A stretch of DNA of 64,000 nt from Streptantibioticus ferralitis. GTDB taxonomy: Bacteria > Actinomycetota > Actinomycetes > Streptomycetales > Streptomycetaceae. A model generated the notes under the pieces. It was not told where the DNA came from. It did not search any database and saw nothing but the letters and a program-made list of their open reading frames with translations. The position numbers and the translations under genes are program-made. The stretch is taken from NCBI RefSeq assembly GCF_029223525.1, contig NZ_JARHTQ010000007.1, positions 248,001 to 312,000 on the forward strand, given 5' to 3'. Shown here piece after piece: positions 53,733-63,501 of this stretch. Every line of letters begins with the position of its first letter. Position 1 is the stretch's first letter.

Positions 53733-53766
53733 TTCGCATACAGCGTTCGCGAACATCGTATGCGAA
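53733..53766. promoter_or_regulatory. 34-bp near-perfect palindrome, likely TetR operator
   Basis: TTCGCATAC (53733-53741) and GTATGCGAA (53758-53766) are perfect inverted repeats around a perfect 10-base core GTTCGCGAAC (53745-53754), all with the same centre at 53749.5. Only three base pairs mismatch over the full length. It lies between the divergent hydrolase and TetR genes. Confidence 0.75.
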
Positions 53767-53798
53767 TGGATAGGCTGGCGGCAACATGGGAGGTGGCA

Positions 53799-54470
53799 GT
53801 GGCTGGACGGCAGGAACCCGTGATCTGGATGCGGCCGGAGCAGGCCCGGATCGGGCGCCCGGCTGAGCGCAGCCGTGCTGAAATCACCGCTGCCGCAATG
53901 GACTTGGCGGACCGGGAAGGCCTGGAGGCGGTCTCCATGCGCCGCGTCGCCGCGGCCTTGGGTACCGGCGCCGCCTCGCTCTACCGCTACGTGGCCACCC
54001 GCGACGACCTGCTCGACCTGATGACCGACAGCACCGCGGGCGAGTACGACCTGCCCGCCCCCAGCGGCGACTGGCAGGCCGACCTGCTCCAACTCGCCCA
54101 CCAGGCCCGGCAGATCATGCGACGCCACCCCTGGCTGCCGACCCTGGTCATCACCCGCCCGACTCTCGGCCCGTACGGGATCGACCTGCTCGAGCACGTA
54201 CTCGACGTACTCGCCGACCACCCGGCCGACCCCGCCCGCAAACTTGAGGCCTTCGCCCTACTGAACGCCCTGACCGCGCTGTTCGTCCAGAACGAACTGG
54301 CCACCGCAGACCCCGACGCCCAGCGCCAGACCGCCTACCTGCGCCACGTGGCCGCCGCGGGCGACCACCCGCGTATCGCCGCTCTGTTCGCCGCCACCGC
54401 ACCCGAAGGTGAGCCCCGCGACCGGTTCGCCACCATAATTCGCCGCACCTTGACCGGCGTGCTGGGCTGA
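53799..54470 (+). CDS. TetR/AcrR-family regulator with TetR_C-type ligand domain
   Basis: I use GTG 53799, because GGGAGG lies five bases upstream; ATG 53766 would start inside the operator. The 223-residue protein has the HTH in RSRAEITAAAMDLADREG with MRRVAAALGTGAASLYRYV, then an all-helical ligand domain with IMRRHPWLPTLVITRPTLGP typical of tetracycline-repressor-like C-terminal domains. It probably represses the divergent hydrolase and itself through the 34-bp palindrome. Confidence 0.92.
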   Translation: MAGRQEPVIWMRPEQARIGRPAERSRAEITAAAMDLADREGLEAVSMRRVAAALGTGAASLYRYVATRDDLLDLMTDSTAGEYDLPAPSGDWQADLLQLAHQARQIMRRHPWLPTLVITRPTLGPYGIDLLEHVLDVLADHPADPARKLEAFALLNALTALFVQNELATADPDAQRQTAYLRHVAAAGDHPRIAALFAATAPEGEPRDRFATIIRRTLTGVLG

Positions 54471-54516
54471 CGCCGCCCGAGCTCCGGTTCCCCGCCCACC
54501 GGCCCGGCGCTCCCTC

Positions 54517-54666
54517 GGCCGCCACGGCATCACGGCCAGCGCCGCCCCCAACTCGGCGCTCGCCGCCGATATCCCCAGCCCGCTCCTCGCCGACCTGGCC
54601 GACATACACCGGCACACCGCCGTCCGCTGGGTCGCCTACGCCAGGCGTGACTGGGTCGAGTACCTG
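54517..54666 (+). mobile_element. C-terminal remnant of a site-specific integrase/recombinase
   Basis: The plus frame reads GRHGITASAAPNSALAA, then PLLADLADIHRHTAVRWVAY and ARRDWVEYL. I recognise this as the end of actinobacterial integrase-like proteins that have LADLLGIH-x-x-TA-x-RW. The catalytic part is absent, and the frame runs on into unrelated sequence. Confidence 0.55.
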
Positions 54667-54716
54667 CTGTCCGGGCTGCGGGCAAATCTGGAGAAGTCGA
54701 TCCAGCCATCGACTAG

Positions 54717-55705
<989 letters not shown>

Positions 55706-55789
55706 TGGCATCCCCCACGTCTCAGAGTCACTTCAGGTCGGCCATTGCATTGGATCATCCAACTGCCATAGCCGGCCATCGTTAGGGCC

Positions 55790-56020
55790 CTACTTCGTGA
55801 CCATGCCCGCAGCGCGCCCGAGCCGGGTGCGCACGGCGGTACCGGCGCAGGCGATCACGGTGATACCGCCGAGAACGGTGGGCCAGGTGATCTGCTCGCG
55901 CAGGATCAGCGCAGCCCAGCAGATGCCCAGCACCGGCTGAACGAGCCGTATCTGGCTGACCTGGGCCATCGGGCCGATCGCGAGTCCGCGGTACCAGGCG
56001 AAGAAGCCGAGGAACATGCG
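55790..56020 (-). pseudogene. C-terminal fragment of an EamA/DMT-family transporter
   Basis: The minus frame gives FLGFFAWYRGLAIGPMAQVS, then QPVLGICWAALILREQI and LGGITVIACAG. This is the last three helices of an EamA-type drug/metabolite transporter. At about 56020 it is cut off and meets an integrase fragment on the plus strand. The remaining seven helices are missing. Confidence 0.8.
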
Positions 56021-56165
56021 CCGAGGCGAAGCGCGAAGACTCCACTGGAGCGACGTCCACCTCAACGACAGCGTGCTCTACGCCCGCTACCCCCTCCCCG
56101 TCTTCGTCACAACACCTCGGCCTCACCTCGCCCCCCAGACCCGATCCACCAAGAGCTGGGGCTGC
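56016..56165 (+). mobile_element. Tyrosine recombinase remnant adjoining the EamA fragment
   Basis: The plus frame MRRGEARRLHWSDVHLNDS corresponds to the GLRRGEA-x-x-L-x-W-x-D-V box with the first catalytic Arg of phage-type integrases. A PQTRSTKSW piece follows, which matches the P-K-T-x-x-S-x-R segment. The later catalytic His-x-x-Arg and Tyr are missing. It is joined directly to the truncated EamA gene. Confidence 0.68.
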
Positions 56166-56244
56166 AAGAGCCGCGGCGTCTCGGGCGGAAGCGGTGTCCA
56201 ACGTCAAAGTGACTTACCGACCGGTCGGACCGTTAGGAGAGCTG

Positions 56245-57831
56245 TCAGCCGCGGGCGCGGAGGCTGGCTTCTTCGAGGTCGAGTTCGCGCTGGATCCGGC
56301 GCCGGGTGGCATTGCTGATCTTGTTCGCTTCGTAGAGGCGCTGGAGCTCGGCCGCCTCGATGGCGATGAGTGTCCGGCGTATCTCGCGGTAGGCGTCGGC
56401 AGGTCGGGCGTCTGGGTCGGTGTAGTGGGCATCTTCGGCCTGGTGGATGCGCGCTTCCAGCTGGCGACGGGCCTGTTTCAAGGCGGCCTCCGCGGCGGCA
56501 CCCAGATCGGCGAGCTGATCCAGATCGCCAAGCTGTTTGAGCTCTTCGAGAGCGGCGCGGGCAATGTGTCGGCGGGTCCGGGACTCCTCGCGGGCGGTGT
56601 GCTCTGGTTCCACAGCGATGCCGGAGCGGCGGACGACAGGGGCGAGGGTGAAACCCTGGAAGATAAGAGTGAGCGCGATGGTCCCGGTGGTGAGCGTGAG
56701 GATGAGCGCCCGGTGCGGCAGCGGCGCCCCTGTGTGGGTGGCCAGGGGGATGGAGAGCGCGGCGGCCAGCGGCATGACGCCTCGGGTGCCTGCCCAGGAC
56801 AAGACGGCCGGAACGCGCCAGGAGAGGCGACGGTCGCCCTCCCCGTGCCGGTACTGGATCAGGGCGGACAGCGGGAAGATCCACAGCAGGCGGATCGCCA
56901 GCACAGTGAAGGCGATGACCGGCACCCACAGCGGCCAGCCGTGCTCGTCGTGCGCGAGCTGACGGACGGCGGAGGGGAGCTCGAGGCCAATGAGGGCGAA
57001 GACGACGCTCTCCAGCAGGAAAGTCACGGTGTCGTAGACGGCGTGGACCTGGAGGCGGATGGGGGCGTTGCTGAGCTTGCGGCCGGTGATGCCGAAGGCG
57101 ACCCCGGACACGATGACGGCGGTGACGCCGGAGGTGTGCGATTGCTCCGCGATGACGTACGAGGCGTACGGAGTGACCAATGCGATGACGGTCTCCAGCA
57201 CGGGGTCCTCGGTTCGTCTGCGGATGAGCGTCACCACTGCGGCGACCGCCGCGCCGATGAGGGCTCCTCCGCCTGCAAGGATCAGGAACTGCTCGATGGT
57301 CCCGGGCACGGTGATGGCGCTGCTGGAAACCGCGGTGACCACGGCGACCTTGTACAGGACCAGGGATGTGGCGTCGTTGAACAGGCTTTCCGCCTGCACC
57401 ATGGCCTGTACGCGCGGTGGGAGAGACAGGCGCCGGCCGAGCGCGGTAACGGCCACGGGGTCGGTGCTGGCTAGGACAGAGCCGAGGATGAACGCGGTCG
57501 CGGCGGTGAGCGGGGTGATCGCTCGGGCGACGTACCCGACGGCGATGGCCGAGGCGAGGACCAGGCCGAAGACCAGGCCGGTAACAGGGCGCCACACCGT
57601 GCGTAGGTCGCGGACGGAGATTTCCCCGGCCGAGGCGAAGAGCAGTGGCGGCAGCACCAGCACGTTGATCACGTGAGGCGGCAGGCGAACCTCCGGAACC
57701 CAGGGCATCAGCCCAACGATCAGACCGGCAACCACGAGGAGCGAGGGCGCGGGCAAGCTCCAGCGCCGGGCACCGGTCGCCACGGCTGTGGCCAGGACCA
57801 CGAGCAGCAGGATGACGGTCAGGCCGGTCAT
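56245..57831 (-). CDS. Na+/H+ antiporter, CPA1/NhaP family
   Basis: The 528-residue protein has about 12 membrane segments. It contains PPLLFASAGEISVRDLRT near 60, the ion-site segment SVLASTDPVAVTALG near 120, ESLFNDATSLVLYK near 150 and a WAGTRGVMPLAAALS helix near 345. The C-terminal 120 residues are cytoplasmic and strongly helical (LEELKQLGDLDQLADLG). This is the standard layout of bacterial CPA1 antiporters, which exchange Na+ or K+ for H+. It looks intact although both flanks are decayed mobile DNA. Confidence 0.93.
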   Translation of the reverse strand: MTGLTVILLLVVLATAVATGARRWSLPAPSLLVVAGLIVGLMPWVPEVRLPPHVINVLVLPPLLFASAGEISVRDLRTVWRPVTGLVFGLVLASAIAVGYVARAITPLTAATAFILGSVLASTDPVAVTALGRRLSLPPRVQAMVQAESLFNDATSLVLYKVAVVTAVSSSAITVPGTIEQFLILAGGGALIGAAVAAVVTLIRRRTEDPVLETVIALVTPYASYVIAEQSHTSGVTAVIVSGVAFGITGRKLSNAPIRLQVHAVYDTVTFLLESVVFALIGLELPSAVRQLAHDEHGWPLWVPVIAFTVLAIRLLWIFPLSALIQYRHGEGDRRLSWRVPAVLSWAGTRGVMPLAAALSIPLATHTGAPLPHRALILTLTTGTIALTLIFQGFTLAPVVRRSGIAVEPEHTAREESRTRRHIARAALEELKQLGDLDQLADLGAAAEAALKQARRQLEARIHQAEDAHYTDPDARPADAYREIRRTLIAIEAAELQRLYEANKISNATRRRIQRELDLEEASLRARG

Positions 57832-58169
57832 GGAGTGTCCCCGGTGGGTTGCGGCTTGTTACCCCCCTCTGACCAGGTGCTTTATCAACGTAACCGACCT
57901 CGGGCGGTGATGCAGCCGATGGAGCCGCGACCGTCCGGGGCGCGGCAGTCGTTGCGGCGGCGCACCCTGCCCATGGTTCAGGCCCGCGTACAAAGCGTCG
58001 TGCCCCCCGGCGGTGTTCTGCGGCCGGGGCCGGCCCGACGAGTCTTCACCGGCCCGTCCGCGCAGAGCACCGCGTCGGTGAGACCGAACAGTTCGTGTGC
58101 ACGCGAGGCCAGGCACGCGTACAACTCCGCAGGATTCTGTAGTTCTGATCCGGGTTCTCACGCGGGACA

Positions 58170-58310
58170 CGCCTGCTCATCATGAACGAGCGACACCTAC
58201 GCGCCGTGCTGGACACCCACACCGACCACTACAACCGGCATCGCCCCACCAATCCCTCCACCAACGACCTCCCCAAGCCGCGGAGCCTGGCCAGGCAGCC
58301 CTCGTGATCT
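58170..58310 (+). mobile_element. IS3/IS481-type transposase C-terminal remnant
   Basis: The plus frame reads RLLIMNERHLRAVLDTHTDH and YNRHRP, then continues after a frameshift as HQSLHQRPPQA. This is the end of the rve catalytic domain of IS481/IS3-like transposases (usually R-x-L-I-x-N-x-RHL-x-x-VL). No intact ends were seen. The neighbouring stretch 57832-58169 holds no gene I can support. Confidence 0.65.
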
Positions 58311-58492
58311 CACCCGGAAGCCGCATCCGCTCCGGCGTAGGCCTTCAGGTCCCGAGCCTGGCTGAACCAGGTGCGGTCGTCGCCGATCTCGATGAGTATC
58401 CGGGCGCCGGTGAGCGTGGCAAGGCCGGGGAAGCTCGTGGTGATCTGTGCGTCGGGGTGCTGCGGGAACAACTCCCCGACCCACGAGGCCAA
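58310..58492 (-). mobile_element. IS110-type transposase remnant
   Basis: The minus frame reads FPQHPDAQITTSFPGLATLT, then GARILIEIGDDRTWFSQARD and LKAYAGADAASG. This is the C-terminal transposase_20 domain of IS110-family enzymes. It is only about 60 residues long. It is distinct from the IS110-like fragment at 49 kb. Confidence 0.72.
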
Positions 58493-58539
58493 TTAGGCGT
58501 ACAGCTCACGCCAGAACCGCCGTTACCCGCGGCGATGGC

Positions 58540-58711
58540 AGATCCGGCACACGATCCCCGAGCACCGGGACCAGCGGGCTGACCGCGGAACGAAGTCGAG
58601 CGGACCAGCAACGCGCTCAAGGGCTCTCGAGCCGTGGCCACCCGGTACGAGAAGGCGTTCGTCTTTCACGGCACGGTCACCCTCGTCGCGATCCGGCTGC
58701 GGCTGCGTTGA
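58540..58711 (+). mobile_element. IS5-type transposase C-terminal remnant
   Basis: The plus frame ending at 58711 reads EVERTSNALKGSRAVATRYE, then KAFVFHGTVTLVAIRLRLR. This is the last DDE-domain part of IS5-family transposases (V-E-R-x-x-N-x-L-K-x-x-R-x-VATRY). Just before it, in another frame, is IRHTIPEHRDQRA, the usual preceding block, so the copy is frameshifted. Confidence 0.7.
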
Positions 58712-58729
58712 TGATCCGCCGCGCACTCC

Positions 58730-59104
58730 CTAGCGTCGTACCGCGAGCATTGCGGCCAGCACGGCCACCAGCCCTGCGGTGACGGAGACCAGGCCCAGCA
58801 GCGTGGCGACCCAGCGCATCCTCAGCGATCGGTGGCGCAGGGCGCATTGATGCTGCTGCTCGTGGTTGCGGGAGGCGGTGCGGTGCATGAGGTCCAGCCA
58901 GTCGGCCGTGTAGTGGCCGATGACGTCCTCCCGTTGCCGGGAGGTCAGCCACGGCAGCCGGTTGGCGAATCGCGCGGCATTCTTCTGGGCTTCGCTGATC
59001 TCAGCCTGCCAGGACAAGTACGACGCGATCTCGTCCATGTCCGGGGCACACGGCGAGCCCTCTCCAGACGGCCCCCCATATGCCTTGCCGACTCCGGGGC
59101 TCAC
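58730..59104 (-). CDS. Small single-helix membrane protein coupled to ctaD
   Basis: The 124-residue protein has a helical cytoplasmic part ([20 protein letters not shown], then [22 protein letters not shown]) and one membrane helix at the C-terminus ([20 protein letters not shown]). GTG 59104 overlaps the ctaD stop by four bases, so it is co-translated with the oxidase gene. ATG 59038 is an alternative start. I do not know a function; the coupling suggests an accessory role with the terminal oxidase. Confidence 0.78.
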   Translation of the reverse strand: MSPGVGKAYGGPSGEGSPCAPDMDEIASYLSWQAEISEAQKNAARFANRLPWLTSRQREDVIGHYTADWLDLMHRTASRNHEQQHQCALRHRSLRMRWVATLLGLVSVTAGLVAVLAAMLAVRR

Positions 59105-60858
59105 CGATCGGATCCTTGTGGGCTATCGCCCGGTTCACTCCCGCCCTGTGGCGCGCCGCTAATAGGGGGAGGCTGGAGTTGACGCTCTACTTCGTAGGCG
59201 GCGATGTCGGGGTGGTGCAGGTCGAACGCCGGGGATTCGGAGCGGATACGCGGCAGCGTGAGGAAGTTGTGCCGCGGTGGCGGGCAGGATGTCGCCCATT
59301 CCAATGACCGTCCGAAGCCCCAGGGGTCGTCAACTTCCACCTTTTTGCCGTACTTCGCGGTCTTCCAGATGTTGTAGAAGAAGGGGAGCGTCGAGCCGCC
59401 GAGCAGGAAGGCGCCGATGGAGGAGACCGTGTTGAGCGTGGTGAAGCCGTCGACCGCCAGGTAGTCCGCGTAGCGGCGCGGCATTCCGATCACGCCCAGC
59501 CAGTGCTGGACGAGGAAGGTGCCGTGGAAGCCGATGAACAGCGTCCAGAAGTGGATTTTCCCCAGGCGTTCGTCGAGCATTTTCCCGGTGAACTTGGGCC
59601 ACCAGAAATAGAACCCGGCGAACATGGCGTAGACGACGGTGCCGAAGACCGTGTAATGGAAGTGCGCCACCACGAAGTACGAGTCCGAGACGTGGAAGTC
59701 GATCGGCGGCGCGGCCAGCAGCACACCGGTCAGGCCACCGAAGAGGAAGGTCACAAGGAAGCCGATCGACCACAGCATCGGTGTCTCGAAGCTCAGCGAC
59801 CCCTTCCACATCGTGCCGATCCAGTTGAAGAACTTCACACCGGTCGGGACCGCGATCAGGAAGGACATGAAGGAGAAGAACGGCAGCAGCACGCCACCGG
59901 TGACGTACATGTGGTGCGCCCACACCGTGATGGACAGACCGGCGATGGTGATGGTCGCGGCCACCAGGCCGATGTAGCCGAAGATCGGCTTCCGTGCGAA
60001 AACCGGGATGACCTCGGTGACGATGCCGAAGAACGGCAGCGCGATGATGTACACCTCGGGATGGCCGAAGAACCAGAAGAGGTGCTCCCACAGCAGCGGA
60101 CCGCCGTTGGCCGCGTCGAAGACGTGTGCCCCGAACTTGCGGTCCGCCTCCAGCACCAGCAGCGCGCCAGCCAGCACGGGGAAGGCCATCATCACCAGCA
60201 CCGAGGTCAGCAGCACATTCCACGTGAAGATCGGCATGCGGAACATCGTCATGCCCGGAGCGCGCATGCACACGACCGTGGCGATGAAGTTGACCGCCCC
60301 CAGGATGGTGCCGAAGCCGGAGAGGGCCAGCCCCATGATCCACATGTCTCCGCCGACACCCGGAGAGCGGACCGCGTCGGTCAGCGGAGAGTAGGCGAAC
60401 CAGCCGAAGTCCGCCGCACCCTGGGGGGTGAGGAAGCCGCCCACCACAATCAGCCCGCCGAACAGGTACAGCCAGTAGGCGAACATGTTCAGCCGCGGGA
60501 ACGCCACGTCGGGCGCGCCGATCTGCAGTGGCATGATCCAGTTGGTGAAGCCCGCGAACAGCGGCGTCGCGAAAAGCAGCAGCATGATCGTGCCGTGCAT
60601 CGTGAACGCCTGGTTGAACTGCTCGGTCGACATGATCTGCAGGCCGGGACGGGCCAGCTCGGCGCGCATGAGCAGCGCCATGATGCCGCCGATGATGAAG
60701 AAGCCGAACGACGTCGCCAGGTACAGCGTGCCGATCGTCTTGTGGTCGGTGGTGGTCATCCACTTCACGACCGCGTTGCCCGGCTGCTTACGCCGCACCG
60801 GCGGCAGCTCGGTGGCTCCGCCCACGGCAGCACCCTGGGGTTCGTTGAGGATGCTCAC
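59101..60858 (-). CDS. ctaD: Cytochrome c oxidase subunit I (aa3-type)
   Basis: From GTG 60858 (AGGAG upstream) the protein has 585 residues. It has the haem-copper oxidase subunit I fold: [15 protein letters not shown] at the start, [11 protein letters not shown] with a haem a ligand, and [18 protein letters not shown] with the Cu-B His and the cross-linked Tyr. [10 protein letters not shown] has the next two Cu-B ligands, and [10 protein letters not shown] has the His pair for haem a and a3. It carries about 12 membrane helices and reduces O2 in the respiratory chain. No subunit II or III gene is next to it, so it may be a second ctaD copy outside the main cta/qcr cluster. Confidence 0.96.
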   Translation of the reverse strand: MSILNEPQGAAVGGATELPPVRRKQPGNAVVKWMTTTDHKTIGTLYLATSFGFFIIGGIMALLMRAELARPGLQIMSTEQFNQAFTMHGTIMLLLFATPLFAGFTNWIMPLQIGAPDVAFPRLNMFAYWLYLFGGLIVVGGFLTPQGAADFGWFAYSPLTDAVRSPGVGGDMWIMGLALSGFGTILGAVNFIATVVCMRAPGMTMFRMPIFTWNVLLTSVLVMMAFPVLAGALLVLEADRKFGAHVFDAANGGPLLWEHLFWFFGHPEVYIIALPFFGIVTEVIPVFARKPIFGYIGLVAATITIAGLSITVWAHHMYVTGGVLLPFFSFMSFLIAVPTGVKFFNWIGTMWKGSLSFETPMLWSIGFLVTFLFGGLTGVLLAAPPIDFHVSDSYFVVAHFHYTVFGTVVYAMFAGFYFWWPKFTGKMLDERLGKIHFWTLFIGFHGTFLVQHWLGVIGMPRRYADYLAVDGFTTLNTVSSIGAFLLGGSTLPFFYNIWKTAKYGKKVEVDDPWGFGRSLEWATSCPPPRHNFLTLPRIRSESPAFDLHHPDIAAYEVERQLQPPPISGAPQGGSEPGDSPQGSDR

Positions 60859-61313
60859 TGCGCCACTCCTGTATTGCCACCAGCTGCCGGAAAATATCCG
60901 AACCACCTTCCCATTCGGGGCCATTCAGGGTGAATGACCGGGCAGTGGCGGCGCGTCGAATTGAGCCTTCCGGCTCACTCTTACGACCGCGCCTCGGTCT
61001 CGTTGAGCGCCGAGTATGACGAACATGTGGTTGTGAGATGAGTTCGAAATGGTGACGGTCCCGCCCGGGAACGCCGGCGTCCCCCTCACCATCCGAGCTG
61101 GTAGGGCTTCTTCCTGCTTGGGCTCTTCGTGGTCGCGGGGCTTGTGAGGCTGGTGTCCCGACGGGGCAGATCAACGTTCCGCAACCTCTGGCGGCCAGTT
61201 ATCTCCCCAACAACTGGCACGCCAAGGGAATCTGAAGTGGCCGCTGACATCTGACCTATCGGATACGCCCTGGTGCTCCAGCAGCGCTTTGTCCCTACCG
61301 GGCCTCCCGCGCT

Positions 61314-61565
61314 ATCCCCGGAGGCGTTTCCGACGCCGAGGTCGCCGCCTGTATCCGGGCGGCGGCCAGCACGTTCTGGCATCAGTGCGGAACGGCCCGG
61401 ATCGGTGTCGACGGCGACGCCGTCGTCGATTCCGAGCTGCGCGTCAGGGGCCTGGAGGGCCTGCGCGTTGCCGACGCATCGGTGCTGCCACGCGTGACCT
61501 CCGGGAACACCATGGCCCCGTGCGTGGTCATCGGGCACCGGGCGGCCAGTCTCATCCGCGGCTGA
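61314..61565 (+). pseudogene. C-terminal fragment of a GMC-family oxidoreductase
   Basis: Eighty-three codons and a stop read as the end of a choline-dehydrogenase/glucose-oxidase-like flavoprotein: AASTFWHQCGTARIG with the catalytic His, GLEGLRVADASVLPRVTSGN and TMAPCVVIGHRAASLI. The FAD-binding N-terminal 450 residues are absent. The region 60859-61313 upstream has no supported gene, apart from a short hydrophobic frame near 61110-61200. Confidence 0.82.
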
Positions 61566-61702
61566 GTGCCGGGCGCGCTCGTCCGGCGGGGGCATCGGGG
61601 GTGGGGTCAGGCTCGCGCAGATGTGGGCGGCATTGCCCGGGCGGCTCTCCAGCGGGCACGCTGAGGGCACTCCGCGGTTGCCCTGTCGAGGGAGCTGACT
61701 TG

Positions 61703-63469
61703 ATGGACCCGTATGTCCGAACAGCTGGCCTCGACGAGGCCGATCGTGCCCTGATCAACGACTCCCTGTCGCTCGTCCGGTCGGCGGACGCACGTGCTGT
61801 CGTGCGGGACCTGCTGCCCCGGCTCACGGAGAGGGAGCAGGAGTCCGTGGCCGCTCACTGTGACGTGGCCCATGCTGCCGCGCTGGTGTTTCCGCCCTCG
61901 CTGGACGGGCTGATCGCTGGTCTTCGGGCCGACGGCTTCACCGTCGGCGAAGCCGTCCCCAGCGTGGTGGTACGCGAACGGCTGAGCCGGCGTTACGGTG
62001 TGCCGGTTACCGCGCTGGAGGTCACGATCCTGCACGTACAGGTGCCTGCCACCGGTCAAGGGCCATGCGAGATCGAGCTCTTCGTCCTGGAGACGGCGCC
62101 GGGTACGGAGCTGCGCGCGATCGCCGCCAGGGAACGTATGGAACGCAACGAGTCCCACCTCGCACTGGAGGTGAGGGCACCCGACGGCGTGGTCATGGCG
62201 GGATTGCGTGCGCTCCTGGCCGACCATGGCGGACTGGCTGCCGACGGTGGGGGCTACAACTCCCTTGAGAACTGCACCGTGTTGTACTTCCTCAGTGCTG
62301 CCGCCGACGGCCGGGACGGGCTCTCCGCAACCGGCCCGGCGCGTTCCAGGCGCCTGGAGTTACGGGCCCGTGGCCACCACCCGGCGGTCCTGGCCGCCCA
62401 CCGGGGGGCCGAGCCGGGTGATCCGGCGAAACGTCTGCTGGAGCTGATGACCGGGGCCTGGACGACCCAGGCGATCGCGGTGGCTGCCAGGCTGGGCCTG
62501 GCCGACCAGTTGCCCGGTCCCTCCGTCCGATCCACGCGCGGCACCGAAGCCGCGGCAGCAGCCGGTTCCGTTGCCGAGCTGGCCGGCCGTCTCACTGCCG
62601 ATCCGGCCGGCCTGGTCCGCCTGCTGCGCTACCTCGCGGCCGTGGGAGTGGTCACTCCTGTCGGCGACTTCTACGCGCTGACGGAGCTCGGTGCGCTGCT
62701 CCGGGAGGACTCCCGGCACTCGCTGCGCTCGCTGGCACTGCTCTACGGCGGGCCCTTCTACCAGTCCTTCGGGGAACTGGCCCATTCCGTCCGTACCGGA
62801 AGGGAGGCGTTCAAAGCGCTCTTCGGGAAGGGACACTTCGACTATTTCGCCGAACGGCCCGGCTTGGCCAAGCTGTTCGACTCCGCGATGGCCGCCAGCG
62901 CAGCGATGTTCGAGCCGGTACCCGGCCTCTTCGACTTCTCGGACGCCCGCGTGGTGGTGGATGTCGCCGGAGGCAACGGGCAGTTGCTCGGCCTGCTCCT
63001 GGCTCGCGCGCCTCATCTGCGGGGCGTGCTCCTGGAACGAGCGCACGTGCTGGAGGGTGCACGCCGGCACCTGGCCGGTGCGGGATGCGCCGACCGTTGC
63101 TCCTTCGTAGCCGGTGACTTCACCCGTGCCGTGCCAGAGGGCGGGGACGTCTACCTGCTGTCACGCGTCCTGCACGACTGGGACGACGAGCGGTGCCTGA
63201 CCATCCTGCGCCGCTGTGCCGAGAGCATGCACGAGAAGTCCCAACTACTGCTTGTGGAGCGGCTGTTGCCCGACACCGAAGAGCGAATGCCCAGGGCTGC
63301 GCCGTCCCTGGCGGTGGCCTGGGACCTGCACATGATGTGCAACGTGGGCGGCCAGGAGCGGACCACCGGCCACTATCAACGCCTCCTGGCTACGGCCGGA
63401 TTCGAGCTGCTCTCGGTCCGGGGCCTGCCGCTCGACGGCAACCTGTTGCACGCCCGACGACGGGGCTGA
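61703..63469 (+). CDS. O-methyltransferase with an additional N-terminal domain
   Basis: The 588-residue protein starts at ATG 61703 behind GAGGGAG. Residues about 240-588 are a plant-type/AcnB O-methyltransferase: a dimerisation winged helix (LMTGAWTTQAIAVAARLGLA), motif I VVVDVAGGNGQLL near 420 and the catalytic His in LSRVLHDWDDERC near 490. Residues 1-210 are a separate domain. Its strands (ILHVQV, IELFVLE, HLALEV, TVLYF) remind me of a VOC fold, but I cannot name it. Most family members lack it. Together with the acyl-CoA ligase gene that begins 32 bp downstream, it looks like part of a biosynthetic cluster leaving the window on the right. Confidence 0.87.
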   Translation: MDPYVRTAGLDEADRALINDSLSLVRSADARAVVRDLLPRLTEREQESVAAHCDVAHAAALVFPPSLDGLIAGLRADGFTVGEAVPSVVVRERLSRRYGVPVTALEVTILHVQVPATGQGPCEIELFVLETAPGTELRAIAARERMERNESHLALEVRAPDGVVMAGLRALLADHGGLAADGGGYNSLENCTVLYFLSAAADGRDGLSATGPARSRRLELRARGHHPAVLAAHRGAEPGDPAKRLLELMTGAWTTQAIAVAARLGLADQLPGPSVRSTRGTEAAAAAGSVAELAGRLTADPAGLVRLLRYLAAVGVVTPVGDFYALTELGALLREDSRHSLRSLALLYGGPFYQSFGELAHSVRTGREAFKALFGKGHFDYFAERPGLAKLFDSAMAASAAMFEPVPGLFDFSDARVVVDVAGGNGQLLGLLLARAPHLRGVLLERAHVLEGARRHLAGAGCADRCSFVAGDFTRAVPEGGDVYLLSRVLHDWDDERCLTILRRCAESMHEKSQLLLVERLLPDTEERMPRAAPSLAVAWDLHMMCNVGGQERTTGHYQRLLATAGFELLSVRGLPLDGNLLHARRRG

Positions 63470-63501
63470 CAAGCAGTACCGGTGCGGGGAAGGATTCATG
63501 C

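Noticed and set aside
59503-60933. Plus-strand open frame of 476 codons opposite ctaD
   Set aside because: Shadow frame; His/Glu/Gln-rich translation typical of the complement of a membrane protein gene.
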